This document shows, one piece after another, positions 15,639-18,592 of a stretch of 18,592 bases of DNA. A program made the translations under genes and the position numbers. Within the stretch, counting starts at the first letter, position 1; every line of letters starts with the position of its first letter. This DNA comes from JAZLIT01 sp045617525 (GTDB taxonomy: Bacteria; Bacillota; Bacilli; Bacillales_A; Planococcaceae): NCBI GenBank assembly GCA_045617525.1, contig JAZLIT010000022.1:1-18592 (forward strand). Reading direction: 5' to 3'. The notes below the pieces were generated by a model that saw only the letters and a program-made list of their open reading frames with translations, searched no databases and was not told the DNA's origin.

Positions 15639-16862
15639 TTGAAGACAGTACACAATACTTTATTTTTTATTCAACAATATAGTAAGCAGGCAAGGAAGAA
15701 GTGGTTTTCACTACTTCTTCTTTTTCTTATTCCGCTATTCATGCTCGGCTTCATCCTATTTTTACTCGTTCAGCTGCTTTCCCCTAATTCAGATGAACCT
15801 ATTACACTTGCAATTATTGATGAGGATCAAACAACTGAAAGCCAATTATTAACCCAACTATTAGTTCTAACAATCGCAGACAATGCTTACCTAGAAATCG
15901 AAGTTATGTCGGCTGAACAAGCTAAGTTAGCCATGGCTCAAGGTCAATTGACAAGTCATGTTACATTCCCCAAAAATCTTACAACTAAACTGTTTGCAGG
16001 CGGGCACATTACACTTGAACTTGTCGGCAATGGTCATTCGCTCTACGAAAGCTACATTATTCGCGAACTAATAAATAATTTGGCTCGCTATATTGAATCT
16101 GCACAGGCAAACATATTAACTATGTATAGCTATGCGAAAAAAGTGGATATGGAAAAAGAGCAATACGAGCAATTTAAAGTTGAACAATTTATGAATTTTA
16201 CTATGCATTCCTTAGCAAAGGGGACGCTCATTAACGAACGTACTATTGAAAATACTGCCTCAAGTACACCGCTAAATTATTTTTCGATGGCAGCACTCTT
16301 TATTTTGCTTTCAATTTGGTTACTCGGCCTTGAACTATTGTTACGCAATGATGAAACGGAAGGAATGCGCACACGCCTCCGTTTATTTGGTGTGACGACC
16401 GCTCAGCGAATATGTGCAAGAATGGTTGTTGTCAGTGTAATTGCACTACTTTGGTATGCAGCTTTATTTGGAATAAGTAGCTCGCTACTTCAATTAGAAC
16501 TTTATTTTATAGATGCCATCCGACTACTAATTTTCGTAAGTCTTTATAGCATTTGTTATTTACTGGTCATTGCATGCGTTAATCTACTTATCCGCTCGAT
16601 TAAAGTAATACTTGTCGTTCAAGTAATTACTTTACTATTTATTTTGCTTATAAGTGGCTCACTCATACCTACAATCTACTTTCCACTAGCGTGGCAATCA
16701 ATTATGCCTCTTTTTTTCTCTAATGAAGCGTTTAATTGGCTCATTGATATTACAGTAGAAGGTAGAAACTATGCCGATTATGGCTCTTTACTAATTAGCA
16801 CTGCATTTTTCATACTTGTATTTTACGCATTCACTCAAGTCGAGAAGAGGTGGCTACGATGA
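15639..16862 (+). CDS. ABC-2 type transporter permease (first)
   Basis: A 407-residue membrane protein with the ABC-2 exporter permease layout: one membrane segment at 23-47, a large extracytoplasmic domain (about 48-210), then five segments (about 213-235, 258-283, 293-318, 322-345, 383-401). The domain contains a helical region at 140-200. Between the second and third segments is a cytoplasmic loop (RNDETEGMRTRLRLFGVTTAQ), where a coupling helix to the ATPase is expected. The start is TTG at 15639, with AGGTGAT six bases upstream; an ATG at 15631 closes after three codons. It overlaps the next permease by ATGA. By layout it resembles the LnrM/LnrN or YhgE-like ABC2 families; the substrate is unknown. 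Confidence 0.88.
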   Translation: MKTVHNTLFFIQQYSKQARKKWFSLLLLFLIPLFMLGFILFLLVQLLSPNSDEPITLAIIDEDQTTESQLLTQLLVLTIADNAYLEIEVMSAEQAKLAMAQGQLTSHVTFPKNLTTKLFAGGHITLELVGNGHSLYESYIIRELINNLARYIESAQANILTMYSYAKKVDMEKEQYEQFKVEQFMNFTMHSLAKGTLINERTIENTASSTPLNYFSMAALFILLSIWLLGLELLLRNDETEGMRTRLRLFGVTTAQRICARMVVVSVIALLWYAALFGISSSLLQLELYFIDAIRLLIFVSLYSICYLLVIACVNLLIRSIKVILVVQVITLLFILLISGSLIPTIYFPLAWQSIMPLFFSNEAFNWLIDITVEGRNYADYGSLLISTAFFILVFYAFTQVEKRWLR

Positions 16863-17977
16863 AGCAAGCATTTTCAATACGTCTGCTTTGGCTAAAAAAA
16901 GAAGCGGTTTCCGTGCTATTTTGGCTGTTTATGCCGCTCATATTTACGCCACTCATTGTTGGAGTCGTTCAATCCTTCCAGGAAGACGTAACAATCCCCG
17001 TAGGACTTGTTATAGAAGAAGCTTCACCGCTTACAGATCAATTAGTCGAGCAATTAAATCAAGCAGACTATCTTTCTGTACGTCAGATGAATAAAGCAAA
17101 AGCACTGCAATTACTTGAACAACATGAGCTCGATAGCGTCTTCGTGTTGCGAAAAAATTACGAGGAAAATCTATTATCAGGTAATAAGCGCGTAATTGAA
17201 GGCTATGCTTCAAACCGTTCCTATGCTTATTTTGCAGCTCTTGAAATGGTTAGTTCCTTCGCACAGGAGCAAGCTTCTCGTGGCAAATTAGTAAATGAAT
17301 TGGAGCAATTATTAAGCCAAAATAATCGATTAGATTTATGGAACAAGGAAGCAATTCTCTCTGAAAGTATTGAACGACAAGTAAATAACGATTTAATTCG
17401 TATCGATTTCACCCTTTATAGGGGGGATTCAGTTGTTACAACAGTGGAGCAACCTCGCTTCATTTGGGCAATTTGGTCGTTACTTACACTTCTTTCCACG
17501 CTCTTTTTATTTGATTGGCTCGTAAAGGAACGCGCGCCAGCCTTACAAATACGATGGACATTTTCAAAGCTGTGTTTTACACACTATACGTTATGGCAGC
17601 TTCTCTTTTATTCAATCGTATTATTCCTATTCGATTTAGTCATGCTTTTCACTCAACAGCCATTTTCTTGGAAGTTAATTTTAAGCTTGCTCGCATTCCG
17701 TATTACCATTAATTTATTTGCATTTTTTATTGCCCTTCTAATAAAAAATCGTTACAGCTACTATCTGAGTTGTATCTTTATCACCATTATTAGTGCTGTT
17801 ATCGGTGGTGGCTTCATTCCATTGGATGGACTTGTCGAACGCATACCTGCAATTGTTCATCTTCATCCGCTTTATGCATTTTTAAACGGGCAAGTTGCAT
17901 TTCCAGTCCTTTTGATTTCACTAATTCTACTCGCTCTATTTGCTAAAAAAGGAGGCACCCTATTTGTTAATCATTAA
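16859..17977 (+). CDS. ABC-2 type transporter permease (second)
   Basis: A 372-residue paralogue-like permease with the same layout as its upstream neighbour: one segment at 18-38, an extracytoplasmic domain about 40-198, then segments near 201-220, 243-264, 272-295, 300-322 and 348-363. The GGGFIPLDG motif at about 316-324 matches the position of SGSLIPTIYFP in the first permease. I chose the ATG at 16859, which overlaps the previous stop (ATGA) and follows AGAGGTGG; a GTG three codons earlier is possible but lies on that ribosome site. The pair probably forms a heterodimeric transmembrane unit. The substrate cannot be told from the sequence. Confidence 0.88.
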   Translation: MKQAFSIRLLWLKKEAVSVLFWLFMPLIFTPLIVGVVQSFQEDVTIPVGLVIEEASPLTDQLVEQLNQADYLSVRQMNKAKALQLLEQHELDSVFVLRKNYEENLLSGNKRVIEGYASNRSYAYFAALEMVSSFAQEQASRGKLVNELEQLLSQNNRLDLWNKEAILSESIERQVNNDLIRIDFTLYRGDSVVTTVEQPRFIWAIWSLLTLLSTLFLFDWLVKERAPALQIRWTFSKLCFTHYTLWQLLFYSIVLFLFDLVMLFTQQPFSWKLILSLLAFRITINLFAFFIALLIKNRYSYYLSCIFITIISAVIGGGFIPLDGLVERIPAIVHLHPLYAFLNGQVAFPVLLISLILLALFAKKGGTLFVNH

Positions 17978-18592
17978 CGGACTTACGAAAGCCTACGCAA
18001 AAAAGGAAGTATTTAATGGATTGAATATTACTGTAAAACCTGGGGAGGTAATTGGCCTTGTCGGTGAAAATGGGGCTGGAAAATCTACTTTATTGAGCAT
18101 CCTTGCAACGATATTAGCACCTACTGCTGGTAACATCCTATTCAATGATATCCCGTTTACAGATTTACCTACAATTCGCAAAGAAATCGGCTTCGTGCCA
18201 CAGGAGCTTTCAATTTGGGGAAATCTCACGGTTGAAGAAAATATGTATTACTTTTCAAAATTAAGCTGGCGCAAAACGTCGATGGAAGAATGTAAGGAGC
18301 TTTGCCAGCAATTGCAGCTTACACAATGGAAGGAAAAATGTTCAAATCTATCTGGTGGCATGAAGCGAAAGCTGAATTTGGCGATTAGCTTAATTCACAA
18401 TCCAAGTTTACTCTTACTTGATGAGCCTACTGTCGGCATCGATATGCGTTCAAAAGAGGAGATTGGTCGTTATTTAGTCAAGCTTGCAAAGGAACAGCGT
18501 AAAACGATTATTTACACCTCGCATGATATGAATGAAATTGAAATGTATTGTGATCGCGTTTACGTAATTGGCCAAGATCCATTTTACTATGA
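17964..18592 (+). CDS. ABC transporter ATP-binding protein (3' end cut by window edge)
   Basis: The nucleotide-binding subunit that would drive the two permeases. In 209 complete codons it shows all ABC motifs: Walker A GENGAGKST, Q-loop VPQE, signature LSGGMKRKLN, Walker B LLLLDEPTVGID and H-loop TSHD. The start is TTG at 17964 (MLIINGLTKAYAKKEVFNGL), with AAGGAGG 8 nt upstream; it overlaps the second permease by 14 nt. The reading frame is open to the right edge, so the C-terminal end is outside the window. The LSGGMKRK and DEPTVGID wording is typical of ATPases of drug, lantibiotic and sodium exporters of the ABC-2 class. Placing the ATPase last, after both permeases, is the reverse of the LnrLMN order. 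Confidence 0.93.
   Translation, partial: MLIINGLTKAYAKKEVFNGLNITVKPGEVIGLVGENGAGKSTLLSILATILAPTAGNILFNDIPFTDLPTIRKEIGFVPQELSIWGNLTVEENMYYFSKLSWRKTSMEECKELCQQLQLTQWKEKCSNLSGGMKRKLNLAISLIHNPSLLLLDEPTVGIDMRSKEEIGRYLVKLAKEQRKTIIYTSHDMNEIEMYCDRVYVIGQDPFYY

Noticed and set aside
17993..18229. 78-residue minus-strand frame opposite the ABC ATPase
   Set aside because: It is antisense to the Walker A and Q-loop codons of an intact ATPase frame and has no features of its own.

Overview
The window looks like the chromosome of a low-G+C Bacillales bacterium. The gene order lspA-rluD-pyrR-pyrP-pyrB-pyrC-carA-carB-pyrK-pyrD-pyrF-pyrE is that of Bacillus subtilis, and the protein style and the intergenic repeat near the left edge suggest the Lysinibacillus/Solibacillus side of the order. 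The genus is an inference; there is no rRNA or other marker here to settle it.

Left edge (1-753) is mobile-element debris. It starts with four copies of a 10-bp motif at an exact 21-bp period, which resembles a multi-site transposon end. Next come a hairpin and an internally deleted, start-less remnant of an ISL3-type transposase (240-413). A compact, G+C-rich, heavily folded repeat with 13-bp inverted ends follows (455-670). A strong terminator that reads on the minus strand (682-720) closes the pyr operon.

The centre (754-12600, minus strand) is the complete de novo UMP operon. It runs from pyrR (attenuation regulator) and pyrP (uracil permease) through aspartate transcarbamylase, dihydroorotase, the two carbamoyl-phosphate synthase subunits, the NAD-dependent type 1B dihydroorotate dehydrogenase (PyrK+PyrD), OMP decarboxylase and orotate phosphoribosyltransferase. 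The seven junctions from pyrB to pyrE either overlap or are 0-1 nt apart. A near-consensus promoter (12571-12599) lies immediately after rluD. Two PyrR-dependent attenuators are visible, one in the 5' leader and one between pyrP and pyrB; each has a PyrR-binding loop and an intrinsic terminator. The attenuator that B. subtilis has between pyrR and pyrP is absent, leaving only 26 nt.

Upstream on the minus strand, rluD and lspA overlap by 4 nt and are probably expressed from a promoter just upstream of lspA. That promoter lies in a divergent 221-bp region (13984-14204).

The right part (14205-18592, plus strand) is a tight four-gene cassette: a membrane-anchored extracytoplasmic protein of unknown function, two ABC-2 type permeases and an ABC ATPase cut by the window edge. 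It is probably a heterodimeric ABC exporter with a dedicated surface protein. Its promoter region has repeated TTACAAT motifs and a 23-bp operator-like palindrome. This cassette and the 21-bp-period array are the parts with least precedent; the pyr region is conventional apart from its regulatory differences.
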